A stretch of DNA of 49,594 nt, taken from Aliarcobacter sp. (GTDB lineage: Bacteria > Campylobacterota > Campylobacteria > Campylobacterales > Arcobacteraceae). A program made the position numbers and the translations under genes. Below, one piece after another: positions 9,297 to 18,663 of the stretch; position 1 is the stretch's first letter, and each line of letters starts with the position of its first letter. The notes under the pieces were generated by a model. That model ran no database searches, was not told the origin of the DNA, and was given only the letters and a program-made list of their open reading frames with translations. The stretch lies in contig JAQVLW010000013.1 of assembly GCA_028703945.1 (NCBI GenBank), forward strand, positions 1 to 49,594, given 5' to 3'.

Positions 9297-9956
9297 ATGA
9301 AAATTTTACTACTTGAAGATGATTATTTATACAAAGTATCCATAAAAGAATTTTTGCAAGAGCTGGATTTTATTGTAGATGATTTTGAAAATGGTGATGA
9401 AGCTTTGGATGCTATTTTTTCAAATAGTTATGACTTATTGCTTTTAGATATTAGAGTGCCTGGAATGGATGGTTTTACTTTGCTTGAAACTATACGAAAA
9501 GAGGAACTAAATACTCCAATTATTATTCTTACTTCTTTAACAGATATTACAAATCTTAGCCGAGGTTATGACCTTGGTTGTAATGATTATATTAGAAAAC
9601 CTTTTGATTTGATTGAACTAAAATTTAGAATTGAACAACTTATTAAAAATAGTTGTTTTAAAACTTTTGATGATTTTATACAAATTGCAGTAGATTATGA
9701 GTTTGATGTAAAAAAAAATATTTTATATAAAGAAAAAGAACAAATTGATTTAAGTTTTAAAGAGAGTGAATTAGTCTCTTTTTTAGTTCAAAATAGAGGT
9801 TTCTTTGTCTCTATTGAAACATTACATGAAAGAATTTGGGAAAATAAAGATATTTCATATTCTGATATTAGAATGTGTATAAAAAGAATTAGAGAAAAAA
9901 CTTGTAAAGATTTTATTAAAACCAAAAGATTTGTAGGATATAAAATTGATAAATAA
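9297..9956 (+). CDS. OmpR-family response regulator
   Basis: This 219-residue protein has an N-terminal receiver domain with acidic residues Glu7/Asp8/Asp9, phospho-acceptor Asp51 (LLLLDIRVPGMDG), a TSL switch segment and the conserved KPFD lysine. The C-terminal winged-helix part (about 125-219) ends with the RFVGYKI signature of OmpR/PhoB DNA-binding domains. It starts four bases after the Cache sensor gene and overlaps the start of the histidine kinase by 11 bases, so the three are almost certainly translated from one message. Its target promoters cannot be identified from this sequence. Confidence 0.93.
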   Translation: MKILLLEDDYLYKVSIKEFLQELDFIVDDFENGDEALDAIFSNSYDLLLLDIRVPGMDGFTLLETIRKEELNTPIIILTSLTDITNLSRGYDLGCNDYIRKPFDLIELKFRIEQLIKNSCFKTFDDFIQIAVDYEFDVKKNILYKEKEQIDLSFKESELVSFLVQNRGFFVSIETLHERIWENKDISYSDIRMCIKRIREKTCKDFIKTKRFVGYKIDK

Positions 9957-11085
9957 TAAATATGAGATTAAATATATTTTAATTCAAGTTTTATTGACTT
10001 TATTGATTGCTTTTATTCCAATATATTTTTATTTAGATTCTTCATTTGAAAATCAAAATATAAAAGATAAAATGGATTTAAAAAATCATGCTTATTCTGT
10101 AATTTCAAAAATTGATAGTTTTGAAAAAGAGAATAGTTCAATTTTTTATTATCCTCGTTCAAATATATATTTTTCTGGTATTTTTGATAAAAACAATCAA
10201 ATAATTTTTTCTTTATTAAAGAAAAATAATCTAGATTTTTTTGATGAGTTTCTTATAAGTAAAAATGAAATTTGTTATAAAAACTATTTAAATGAAAATA
10301 TCTTTGAAGCAAAATTTTTGGTTGTTTGCAAAGAAATTGATAACTCACAAGTAATATATAATGCAATTATTTTGATTTTGTCTATTAGTTGTTTTATATT
10401 CTTATCATCATTTTTTATCATTAAACAAAGTATTGAACCATATAAAAGATTAAATCAATACTTAGATGATTTTCTAAAAGATGCAATGCATGAATTAAAA
10501 ACTCCAATTGGAGTTGCCAGAATAAATGTAGATATGCTACAAATGCGACTAAAAAATGATAAATATATCTTGCGAATAAAATCAGCTTTAAAAAATATGA
10601 CAGTTATTTATGAAGATTTAGAATATTATATGCAACAAAATATGGTAAAAGATGAAAAAACTGATATAAACTTTTCACTTTTTTTGGAAAGAAGAATAGA
10701 GTTTTTTAATGATTTAGTAATCTCAAAAAATATCAAATTTACAAAAAATATCCAAAATGATATTCATATAATTTTTAATGAATTAGAACTTTATAGAATC
10801 ATTGATAATAATATTTCTAATGCAATAAAATATTCAAAAGATGGCTCAATCGTTGAAATATCTTTACAAAAAGATAACAATCAAATCAGATTAATATTTA
10901 AAGATGAAGGAATAGGAATAAAAGATAAATCAAAAATCTTTGAGAGATATTACAGAGGTGATAAAATTACCGGTGGTTTTGGAATAGGGCTTAGTATAGT
11001 TAAAAATATTTGTATAAAAAATAAGATTGAAATAAAAGTTGAATCACAAGTAAATAAAGGAACAACCTTTATTTACTTATTTTGA
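9946..11085 (+). CDS. Sensor histidine kinase partner of the OmpR-type regulator
   Basis: This 379-residue kinase begins at a TTG overlapping the end of the regulator gene. No ATG occurs in this frame until about codon 43, which would remove the first membrane segment. Two membrane helices (about 8-27 and 138-158) flank a small periplasmic domain. The dimerisation box is DAMHELKTPIG (His near 182), followed by the N-box DNNISNAIKYS and G-boxes KDEGIGI and GGFGIGLSIVKN. The periplasmic domain is small, so sensing may rely on the separate Cache protein encoded two genes upstream. The 3' end overlaps the convergent lipoprotein gene by nine bases. Confidence 0.92.
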   Translation: MINNKYEIKYILIQVLLTLLIAFIPIYFYLDSSFENQNIKDKMDLKNHAYSVISKIDSFEKENSSIFYYPRSNIYFSGIFDKNNQIIFSLLKKNNLDFFDEFLISKNEICYKNYLNENIFEAKFLVVCKEIDNSQVIYNAIILILSISCFIFLSSFFIIKQSIEPYKRLNQYLDDFLKDAMHELKTPIGVARINVDMLQMRLKNDKYILRIKSALKNMTVIYEDLEYYMQQNMVKDEKTDINFSLFLERRIEFFNDLVISKNIKFTKNIQNDIHIIFNELELYRIIDNNISNAIKYSKDGSIVEISLQKDNNQIRLIFKDEGIGIKDKSKIFERYYRGDKITGGFGIGLSIVKNICIKNKIEIKVESQVNKGTTFIYLF

Positions 11086-11877
11086 CTCAGTAGGTAATTT
11101 TTTTACTAAAACTGAATATCCAGAACAAGTACAAGAGTCATCTATTGCTTCTTCAATTTCTCCAATTTTAGAAATAAGTTGCCAGTTGTTTTTTGTAGCA
11201 TCTTGTAATGTTTTATAACCATTACTTTTTAGGTTTATATCATTACATTTGTTTAAACATGTTTTTTTATTTCCTGAATCTCTCCATGAATCAAAAAATG
11301 TCATATTTCTTTCATCTTTTTTTGTTTGCAAGATTCTACTTTTTTGCTCTCTAGCTATTTCTCTTTTTTGAATCTCTTTTCTTTCTTGTACAGTTTGTTC
11401 TGTACTTTCAATAGCTGGTTTTTCAAATTCAGGCGGTTTTCTATTTAAATAAATTCTTTTTGCAGCATCATCTATACTTACAGAATAATAAAGATTAGAA
11501 TTATCATTTGCTTGATGTATTATAAAGTAAGGTTCTTTATCTACTTCACAAGCATTAGCTAGATTTTTTGAATATGAATTAACATACTGTTTATTAATAT
11601 AATAATTTGTATAAATTAATTTACCATTTTTCTCAGAACAAAATTTTGTAAATTTTGAAACTAAGGCATTTTTTTCTTCTTCTTTTGTTATCGGAGTTAT
11701 TGTTTTATACAATTTCTGATTTACATCATATTCAAATGACTCATTCAAAACATCATCAATAGTTTTAACTTTAGGTTTTTCAACTTTTTTCTCAATTGAT
11801 TTATTTGCACACGCAGTAAAAAAGATTGATGTAGATATAACAAACAATCCTATTTTTAAAATATTTTTTATTTCCAT
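11077..11877 (-). CDS. Predicted lipoprotein of unknown function
   Basis: The chosen ATG at 11877 gives MEIKNILKIGLFVISTSIFF then TAC, a short signal ending in a lipobox-like FTAC. Starting further upstream would put eight charged or aromatic residues before the signal. GGAGAT lies 11 bases before this ATG, and the stop of the upstream diguanylate cyclase gene is seven bases away. The mature part is rich in Lys and Glu, with a coiled-coil-like stretch around residues 155-195 and four cysteines in the last third that could form disulfides. I do not recognise the family. It is probably co-transcribed with the cyclase gene. Confidence 0.65.
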   Translation of the reverse strand: MEIKNILKIGLFVISTSIFFTACANKSIEKKVEKPKVKTIDDVLNESFEYDVNQKLYKTITPITKEEEKNALVSKFTKFCSEKNGKLIYTNYYINKQYVNSYSKNLANACEVDKEPYFIIHQANDNSNLYYSVSIDDAAKRIYLNRKPPEFEKPAIESTEQTVQERKEIQKREIAREQKSRILQTKKDERNMTFFDSWRDSGNKKTCLNKCNDINLKSNGYKTLQDATKNNWQLISKIGEIEEAIDDSCTCSGYSVLVKKLPTESK

Positions 11878-11884
11878 TTTTAGA

Positions 11885-13012
11885 CTAAATCTCCATTCCA
11901 TTTTCTAAAATAATTTTATTTCTTCCATTCTCTTTTGCTTGATATAAAAGCATATCAGCTTTTTGAAGAGTATTTTCATAAGTAGCATAACTGCTTCTGA
12001 TTGCAACTCCTGCTGAAAAAGTAACTTTGATTTTTTTATCTTTATATAAAAAGCTATTTTCTGTAACTATTGTTTTTATTCTTTTTAAGAACTGCAATAA
12101 CTCTCTATTAAGATTGAAGTGAATAATTGCTACAAATTCTTCCCCACCATATCTTCCAACCAAATCATGGTCTCTTATGCTTTTATTTAAAATTTTTCCA
12201 AAAGTAGATAAAACAACATCTCCACACTCATGTCCATAAGTATCATTTAATTTCTTAAAGTGGTCTAAGTCAAAGAAAATAACTGCATATTGAGTTTTAA
12301 TTCTTTCATAAGCACTCTCCACTTTTTTTATTTCATCACTAAAAGCTCTTCTTGTTAATAATCCAGTTAAATGGTCTTTCATATTTTCAGCTTTTGTTCT
12401 GTTTAGCTCAGACTCAAGAGTTTTCACTTTTTCTTCAAGTTCTTGAACTTTTGATTTACCAGTTTGAAGTTTGTTCGTTACTGTATCCATTTCTTTTTCA
12501 ATAGATGATGCAGCATTAATAAGTTCATTTTGTAGTAATGTAAGCGCTTCAAACCCATTATCTTGTAAGTTGATAGATGCAATTTTTTCTTTTATATTAA
12601 GAACATTTTTAGAACCAGAACCATTACTTGAAATAGCTTCATTTAAATATTCTTCCATCAATAAAACAAGTTTAGAAATATCAGAAGTTCTCTCAATTAC
12701 GATTTTTTTATCTCTTTCAAATCTTTTATTTATAAAATCTTCAATTTTATCTTGAATCTCTTGAATAAATAAAAGATTAGGTTCTTTTTCTATTTTTGAA
12801 AATAATTGATCTATTTCATCATCAGTTTGGGGGCAAATAGATGGCAAAACAGATTTTTTTATCAAAATTGCTAATTGTTGAACATTTTGGGGATTAACTC
12901 TCTTTAGTAAAAGAGGAACTAGTTTTTCAGGTAAGTCAAGGTTATTTAATTTTACCTCTTCTCTTTCTTTTTCGCTTAAGTTATTTAAAATATTTTTAAA
13001 CTCATTATTCAT
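11885..13012 (-). CDS. Soluble diguanylate cyclase with N-terminal helical domain
   Basis: This 375-residue protein has no membrane segments. The first 180 residues are largely helical with no recognised domain, followed by a coiled coil (about 165-205) and a C-terminal GGDEF domain from about residue 210 (DHLTGLLTRRAF, FFDLDHFKKLNDTYGH). The active motif is YGGEEF, preceded five residues upstream by the I-site RDHD, so it should synthesise c-di-GMP with feedback inhibition. It lies upstream of the lipoprotein gene on the same strand, seven bases apart from its chosen start. The input signal is not evident. Confidence 0.9.
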   Translation of the reverse strand: MNNEFKNILNNLSEKEREEVKLNNLDLPEKLVPLLLKRVNPQNVQQLAILIKKSVLPSICPQTDDEIDQLFSKIEKEPNLLFIQEIQDKIEDFINKRFERDKKIVIERTSDISKLVLLMEEYLNEAISSNGSGSKNVLNIKEKIASINLQDNGFEALTLLQNELINAASSIEKEMDTVTNKLQTGKSKVQELEEKVKTLESELNRTKAENMKDHLTGLLTRRAFSDEIKKVESAYERIKTQYAVIFFDLDHFKKLNDTYGHECGDVVLSTFGKILNKSIRDHDLVGRYGGEEFVAIIHFNLNRELLQFLKRIKTIVTENSFLYKDKKIKVTFSAGVAIRSSYATYENTLQKADMLLYQAKENGRNKIILENGMEI

Positions 13013-13044
13013 GTAATGTTTCCTAAATCTGATTTTTTCTAAAA

Positions 13045-13488
13045 TTATCCTAAAAGCTTTTTAACCATTTCATTAATTCTTTTTCCATCTGCAACACCTG
13101 CAAATTTTTTAGTTGCCATTCCCATAACTTTTCCTATGTCTTTCATAGATGTAGCTGCTACTTGTGAAATAATCTCTTTCATTCCAGCTTCTAATTCAGC
13201 ATCAGTTACTTGAGTTGGAAGATATAACATAAAAACATCAACTTGTTCTTGTTCTTGTGCCACTAAATCATCTCTTGAAGCTGCTTTATATTGAGAAATA
13301 GATTCTTCTCTTTGTTTGATACCTTTTTGAATTAATTTAATAACATCTTCATCATTTAAATCTTTTCTCTCATCTACTTCAATTTGTTTAATCATAGTAT
13401 TTATAGATCTTATAGAATCTCTTTTTACTACATCTTTATCTCTCATTGCAGTCTTTAAATCTTCTTTTAATTGTTCTTTTAAGTTCAT
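13045..13488 (-). CDS. GatB/YqeY domain protein
   Basis: This 147-residue protein matches the YqeY family along its full length: an N-terminal helical half (LKEQLKEDLKTAMRDKDVVK, RSINTMIKQIEVDERKDL) and a C-terminal half with FMLYLPTQVTDAELE and KDIGKVMGMATKKFAGVADGK. The C-terminal part resembles the tRNA-binding tail of GatB, but YqeY proteins lack the amidotransferase domain and their role is uncertain. It lies between uup and the diguanylate cyclase gene on the same strand. Confidence 0.92.
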   Translation of the reverse strand: MNLKEQLKEDLKTAMRDKDVVKRDSIRSINTMIKQIEVDERKDLNDEDVIKLIQKGIKQREESISQYKAASRDDLVAQEQEQVDVFMLYLPTQVTDAELEAGMKEIISQVAATSMKDIGKVMGMATKKFAGVADGKRINEMVKKLLG

Positions 13489-13531
13489 GAAAATCCTTAT
13501 ATTTAATAATATTTAAGTAAATTATATCTTT

Positions 13532-15481
13532 TTAAGAATTAAAGCTTTCTATTAATTCTTCTAGTTCTAAAAATCTTTCGACTTTTGTTTCATAAATTTC
13601 TTTTGTAGCATCAAGCTCTTGTGACATCGCAACAATGCCTTTTTGTTCATAACATTTTGGGTTCATTAAACAATCATTAATTTCTTCAAGTTTTAATTCT
13701 AAATCTTCAAGTTCTTTTGGTAAATTATCATATTCTCTTTGGTCTTTGTATGAAAGTTTTGTTTGTTTTTTAATAGATGGTGTAACTTTTTCATTACTTG
13801 CTTCTTTTGCTATTTCATTTTCAAGTGCATCTAATTCTCTTAGCTCTTTTTCAATTTCTAAGTATTCACTATATGGTTGGAAACTTTCCATTATATGACC
13901 ATTTCCTTGAAATACAAAAAGTTTTTTTGCTATTTTATCAACAAAATATCTATCGTGAGAAACGAAAATTAAAGCACCTTGGAAGTTTTGTAAATATTCT
14001 TCTAAAATATTAATTGTTGGAATATCTAAGTCATTTGTGGGTTCATCTAAAATCAAACAATCAACTTTTTTTGTAAAAAGTAAGGCAAGAGCAACTCTAT
14101 TTTTTTCTCCACCACTTAAAACACCAACTTTTTTATCAAGATATTCTCTTGGAAATAAGAAGTTTTTTAAGTATCCAAAAACATGCATGTTTCTTCCATC
14201 TTGAAGAACAACTCTATCTCCACCATTTGGACAAAAAGTTTCTAATAAATTTCTTTCATCATCTAAAGATTCTCTTTGTTGATCAAAATATCCAATTTCA
14301 AAATCACCTTTTTTAAACGCTCCACTATCTATTTTCATTTTTTCCATAAAGATTTTTAAAAGAGTTGATTTTCCACTTCCATTTGGTCCAACTATTGCAA
14401 TAGTATCTTTTTGTAAAATCCTAGTTGTAAAATCAATAATTAGCTTTTTATCTCCCAATGCTTTATTTACATCATCAAGTTCATAAAGCATTTTCTTTTT
14501 ATTTTTTTGATTATCATCTGTATTAAATGATTTTTGTTCTCTTTGCAGTTCTAACGACATTTTTCTAATAGCAGCAGGATTTGACCGAGCTTTTTGTTTT
14601 AAATCAAAATACTCTGATTTTCTTCTTTCATTTCTTTTTCTTCTGGCCGTTACACCATGTTGCATCCAATGAGCTTCTCTTTTTACAAGTCTTATTAGAT
14701 TGTCATGTTCTTTTTGCATATTTTCTAAAAGGTGTTCTTTTTGCTCCAAATATGAAGAGTATCCACCATTGAATTTTCTCAAAACTCCACCATCAACTTC
14801 AATAACACTTGTTGCAATATTATCAATAAAGTATCTATCGTGAGAGATAAAAAGTAGGGTAAAATTGTTTTTTAAAAGTAATTGCTCTAAAAATTCAACC
14901 ATATAAACATCAAGGTGATTTGTAGGTTCATCTAAAAGTAAAACATCAGGTTTTTTAAGTAATAATCCAGCAAGACTAACACGTCGTTGTTCCCCACCAC
15001 TTAGAAGATTTACATCTTTAAATTCATACTGTTTTAGTTGGAATTCCACTAAAACTCGCTCAATCATATTGTCCAAATCCCAAGCATCATGAAAGTCAAT
15101 AAAGGTTGCTAATTCACTTTGTCTTCTAATCAAATCTGTATTTTCATAATCAGTTGTAAGACGATTTGTAAGTTCTTCATACTCATTTCTAGCATTTTTT
15201 AATTCAGCTAGTTGATTTTCAATTGCATCTCTTACATTTAGATTATCTTTGAATTTTGGTTGTTGGTCTAGCATCTCAATTTTAAGAGATTTATCAATAG
15301 CCATCTCACCACTATCAGGCTCTGTTTGTTTCATAATTATTTTAAAAAGTGTAGATTTACCTTGTCCATTTTGTCCAATAACAGCAATTCTTTGCCCATG
15401 GTTTAAAGTAAAATTTGCATCTTTTAAAATAACTTTTGTGTCATATTGTTTTGAAATGTTTTGAAGGTCTATTAGTGCCAT
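13532..15481 (-). CDS. uup: ABC-F family ATPase Uup; 5' end is the island insertion site
   Basis: This 649-residue soluble protein has two ATP-binding cassettes: Walker A GQNGQGKST (about 35) and GPNGSGKST (about 365), signatures LSGGEQRR and LSGGEKNR, and Walker B segments followed by DEPTNHLD and DEPTNDLD. The linker between cassettes and a C-terminal coiled coil (about 560-645) match the Uup subgroup of ABC-F proteins, which act on ribosomes or DNA structures rather than in transport. The start ATG lies inside a 29-bp sequence repeated at 25339-25367 and 28001-28029, so the first codons and promoter now in use appear to have come with an inserted island. The coding frame is intact. Confidence 0.93.
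   Translation of the reverse strand: MALIDLQNISKQYDTKVILKDANFTLNHGQRIAVIGQNGQGKSTLFKIIMKQTEPDSGEMAIDKSLKIEMLDQQPKFKDNLNVRDAIENQLAELKNARNEYEELTNRLTTDYENTDLIRRQSELATFIDFHDAWDLDNMIERVLVEFQLKQYEFKDVNLLSGGEQRRVSLAGLLLKKPDVLLLDEPTNHLDVYMVEFLEQLLLKNNFTLLFISHDRYFIDNIATSVIEVDGGVLRKFNGGYSSYLEQKEHLLENMQKEHDNLIRLVKREAHWMQHGVTARRKRNERRKSEYFDLKQKARSNPAAIRKMSLELQREQKSFNTDDNQKNKKKMLYELDDVNKALGDKKLIIDFTTRILQKDTIAIVGPNGSGKSTLLKIFMEKMKIDSGAFKKGDFEIGYFDQQRESLDDERNLLETFCPNGGDRVVLQDGRNMHVFGYLKNFLFPREYLDKKVGVLSGGEKNRVALALLFTKKVDCLILDEPTNDLDIPTINILEEYLQNFQGALIFVSHDRYFVDKIAKKLFVFQGNGHIMESFQPYSEYLEIEKELRELDALENEIAKEASNEKVTPSIKKQTKLSYKDQREYDNLPKELEDLELKLEEINDCLMNPKCYEQKGIVAMSQELDATKEIYETKVERFLELEELIESFNS
15453..15481. 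repeat. Left att-like copy (uup codons 1-10)
   Basis: It matches the middle copy (25339-25367) at 26 of 29 positions and the right copy (28001-28029) at 24 of 29. The identical core AGGTCTATTAGTGCCAT (15465-15481) is shared with the middle copy. Read on the - strand it encodes MALIDLQNIS. Confidence 0.75.
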
Positions 15482-15858
15482 GTATATTTTCTTCTTTCCC
15501 GTATTATAGGCTTTATAGCGTTAAATGTATTGACATGTTTTAGCTTAGTTTTGGATAAAATGTATCCCAATTAACAAAAAAGGTGATACTTGTATCACTT
15601 TTTTAAAAAATGTGTATCCCAAAAAACATGTCTATTACTAAAAATTTATAATTTATTTCTATTTTTGAAGTGGAATACTACTGTAAAATGGGTGTTAAAA
15701 AGCTTAATGCCTATTTTTCGATACATATCAAAACAATGTGATACAAGTTAAATTATGACACATAAAATTTAAACTAAAATATTATTTATTTCCCATTCTT
15801 TTAAGACACCAAAAGCTATAATAAATAATTTTATAAATAACAAGGAATAATCAATAAA
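15482..15858. other. 377-bp non-coding left end of island A, rich in repeated motifs
   Basis: There is no convincing gene. The stretch holds the present uup promoter region (reading left) and the hsdM leader (reading right, with AAGGAA before the ATG). Inverted copies of GACATGTTTT lie at 15531-15541 and 15623-15632. Between them are direct repeats of TGTATCCCAA (15561-15570, 15613-15622) flanking a palindrome. GTGATACAAG recurs at 15738-15747. This arrangement resembles recombinase or regulator binding sites near the end of an integrated element. Confidence 0.5.
15577..15604. terminator. Hairpin with perfect GTGATAC/GTATCAC palindrome (terminator or operator)
   Basis: GTGATAC (15583-15589), TT, then GTATCAC (15592-15598) are flanked by an A-run and a T-run that lengthen the stem. 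It has terminator shape in both directions, but the same half-site recurs nearby, so it may instead be a protein-binding palindrome. Confidence 0.5.
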
Positions 15859-17412
15859 ATGGCAAAACTAAATTTAGAAACACTAGAAAAATGGCTTTGG
15901 GATAGTGCCAACATATTAAGAGGGCATATTGACTCAAGCGATTTTAAGAACTATATTTTTGGTTTAATGTTTTTAAAACGAGCTAGTGACCAATTTTTTG
16001 AAGAAGCAAAAATTGCTGTTGAAAAAGAGGGCATTGATTTAGAAGAAGCCATTGAAGACGAGGATTATCATAGATTTTTTATTCCTAAAAATGCGTGGTG
16101 GAGTGAAATTGCTAAAAAAACTGAAAATATTGGTCAAGCCATAGACCAAGCATTTAGTTCTATTGAAGAATATAACTCTTCTTTAGAGGGAGTTATGACA
16201 GCTGTTCATTTTGGAGATAGTGAGAAACTTCCTGATAGTTTACTTTCAAGACTTTTACAACACTTCAATAAATACTCTTTATCAAATAGCGACCTTGAAA
16301 ATCCTGATATTTTAGGAAACTCTTATGAGTATTTGATTAGACAATTTGCAGACGATAGTGGAAAAAAAGGTGGGGAGTTCTATACTCCAAAAGAGGTAGT
16401 TCAACTACTTGTGCAACTTATCAAGCCAGAGGCTGGAAATAGTATCTACGACCCAACTTGTGGTTCAGGTGGTATGTTAATCGAATCAGCTCACTATATT
16501 GCAAAAAATGGTGGTATGTTAGGTGAATATGTAGATTGTACATTAAAAGGTCAAGAGAAAAATCTAGGAACTTGGGCTGTTTGTAAAATCAATATGATAG
16601 TTCATAACTTCAAAGATAGTGATATAAGAAAGGGCGATACTTTAGGAAGCCCAAAACATATCATAAATGGAGAACTTGAAACATTTGATAGGGTTATTGC
16701 TAATCCTCCATTTTCACTTTCAAACTGGTGGGGAGCTGCTGAAGTTGATATAAAGAATGACGCAAAAGGTAATCCTATAACTCCAAAATACAATGATTTA
16801 GTATCTGACGAATATGGAAGATTTAAGTATGGTATTCCTCCAAGAAGTTATGGAGATTTAGCATTTTTACAACACATGTTAAGTGTGCTTAAGCAAAATG
16901 GAAAAATGGGAATAGTTTTACCCCATGGAGTTTTATTTAGAGGTTCAAGTGAGGGAAAAATTAGAGAAGCACTTTTAAAAGAGGATTTAATAGAAGCTAT
17001 TATTGGACTTCCTGAAAAACTATTTTATAATACAGGAATCCCCGCAAGTATCATAATCATAAATAAATCAAAACCACAAGAACTAAAAAATAAAGTTATG
17101 ATAATAGACGCTTCAAGTGAATACAAAGAGGGTAAAAATCAAAATACTCTAAATCCTGAAAGTATAGATAAAATTGTAAAAGCCTATGAATCAAAACAAG
17201 ATATAGAAAAGTTTATGAGAATAGTTGATTTAGAAGAAATCAAAGAAAACGACTATAACTTAAATATTGCAAGATATATAGATACAAGTAGCGAAGAAGT
17301 AATAATAAATATCGAAAATGTTATAAATAAAATAGCTGATATTGAAGAAAAAGAAAAAGAAATAGATACAAAACTAAATGAATATCTTAAAATTTTAGGG
17401 TTTATTTCATGA
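15859..17412 (+). CDS. hsdM: Type I restriction-modification methyltransferase subunit
   Basis: This 517-residue protein has an N-terminal helical HsdM domain (LEKWLWDSANILRGHIDSSD, FKNYIFGLMFLKRASDQF) and an adenine-N6 methyltransferase domain. AdoMet motif I is DPTCGSGGM (about 197-205) and catalytic motif IV is NPPF (about 282). The target-recognition contact segment GGEFYTPKEVV is also present. It methylates adenine in the recognition sequence and forms the core of the HsdM2S/HsdR complex. The hsdS start overlaps the hsdM stop by four bases (ATGA), so the two are translationally coupled. AAGGAA precedes the ATG. Confidence 0.96.
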   Translation: MAKLNLETLEKWLWDSANILRGHIDSSDFKNYIFGLMFLKRASDQFFEEAKIAVEKEGIDLEEAIEDEDYHRFFIPKNAWWSEIAKKTENIGQAIDQAFSSIEEYNSSLEGVMTAVHFGDSEKLPDSLLSRLLQHFNKYSLSNSDLENPDILGNSYEYLIRQFADDSGKKGGEFYTPKEVVQLLVQLIKPEAGNSIYDPTCGSGGMLIESAHYIAKNGGMLGEYVDCTLKGQEKNLGTWAVCKINMIVHNFKDSDIRKGDTLGSPKHIINGELETFDRVIANPPFSLSNWWGAAEVDIKNDAKGNPITPKYNDLVSDEYGRFKYGIPPRSYGDLAFLQHMLSVLKQNGKMGIVLPHGVLFRGSSEGKIREALLKEDLIEAIIGLPEKLFYNTGIPASIIIINKSKPQELKNKVMIIDASSEYKEGKNQNTLNPESIDKIVKAYESKQDIEKFMRIVDLEEIKENDYNLNIARYIDTSSEEVIINIENVINKIADIEEKEKEIDTKLNEYLKILGFIS

Positions 17413-18662
17413 GTAAGTTGCCTACAGATTGGAAATTCGATACTTTTGAAAATTTAGAAATTCAAATTATTGACGGTGATAGAGGTAATAATTATCCAAA
17501 ACAAAATGAATTTATGCAAGAAGGATATTGTTTATTTTTAAGTGCCAAAAATGTTACTAAACGAGGTTTTGAATTTATTGAAAAGCAATTTATTAGTAAA
17601 GAAAAAGATTCTTTACTTAGAAAAGGAAAATTATCAAAAGGTGATTTAGTATTAACAACAAGAGGAACTGTTGGTAATGTTGCATTTTTTAATGATTCTA
17701 TTAAATATGATAATATTAGAATTAATTCAGGAATGGTTTTGTTAAGAGTAAGGGATAATGTAGATAATCTTTTTTTATATAAAATTATGACTTCTGATTT
17801 TATTCAACAATATATTCAAAATATTGCTTTTGGTAGTGCACAACCACAATTGACAGTAAAAGAAATTAAAAAATTTCAAATTCCTCTTCCTCCCATTGAA
17901 GAACAAAAGAAAATCGCTGACATTTTAAGTACAGTTGATAAAAAAATAGCTTTTGTAGAAGAAAATATAAATGCAACAGAAGAATTAAAAAAAGGTCTAA
18001 TGCAAAAACTTCTCACAGAGGGAATCGGTCATACAGAGTTTAAAGATAGTGAACTTGGTAGAATTCCTGAAAGTTGGGAAATAGTTAAATTAGAAGATTG
18101 TATCATTGGTAAAGGTCAATATGGAATAAATGCAGCCGCAGTTGATTTTAATGAAAAGTTACCTAGATATTTAAGAATTACAGATATTGACGATAGTGGA
18201 AATTTTATTAAAGAAAATTCAAAATCTGTTGATACAACTGAAATTGATACATTTTCATTGAATGAAAATGATATTGTTTTTGCAAGAACTGGAAATACAA
18301 CTGGTAAAACATACCTTTATAATAAAAAGGACGGTGAACTAATATTCGCAGGATTTTTAATTCGATTTACTCCAAATCAAGATATTTTAGATTCAAGATA
18401 TTTAAAATTATATACTGAAACTAGTGATTATTGGAAATGGGTTAAAGTAATGTCAACAAGAACTGGACAACCTGGTATAAATAGTAATGAATATGGAAAA
18501 TTATCTATTAAATTTCCTTCTTTAGAAGAACAAAAACAAATAGCAGAAATTCTTTCAACAGTTGATAATAAACTAGAAAATTTAAAAGAGAAAAAACAAT
18601 ATTTTGAAGAACTAAAAAAAGGTTTAATGCAAAAACTACTTACTGGAGAGGTTAGGGTTTAA
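17409..18662 (+). CDS. hsdS: Type I restriction-modification specificity subunit
   Basis: This 417-residue protein has two target-recognition domains (about 1-150 and 215-370), each followed by a conserved helical spacer. The spacers are near-repeats: EEQKKIADILSTVDKKI ... LKKGLMQKLLTEG and EEQKQIAEILSTVDNKL ... LKKGLMQKLLTGE. This two-TRD layout predicts a bipartite, asymmetric recognition sequence. The repeated spacer DNA (around 17900-18015 and 18520-18645) could allow domain exchange by recombination. It overlaps hsdM by four bases, and fic begins one base after its stop. The target sequence cannot be predicted here. Confidence 0.95.
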   Translation: MSKLPTDWKFDTFENLEIQIIDGDRGNNYPKQNEFMQEGYCLFLSAKNVTKRGFEFIEKQFISKEKDSLLRKGKLSKGDLVLTTRGTVGNVAFFNDSIKYDNIRINSGMVLLRVRDNVDNLFLYKIMTSDFIQQYIQNIAFGSAQPQLTVKEIKKFQIPLPPIEEQKKIADILSTVDKKIAFVEENINATEELKKGLMQKLLTEGIGHTEFKDSELGRIPESWEIVKLEDCIIGKGQYGINAAAVDFNEKLPRYLRITDIDDSGNFIKENSKSVDTTEIDTFSLNENDIVFARTGNTTGKTYLYNKKDGELIFAGFLIRFTPNQDILDSRYLKLYTETSDYWKWVKVMSTRTGQPGINSNEYGKLSIKFPSLEEQKQIAEILSTVDNKLENLKEKKQYFEELKKGLMQKLLTGEVRV

Positions 18663-18663
18663 T

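Noticed and set aside
12471-12755. 94-codon frame on the + strand inside the diguanylate cyclase gene
   Set aside because: It is antisense to a clearly conserved protein, has low-complexity hydrophobic content and no ribosome site.
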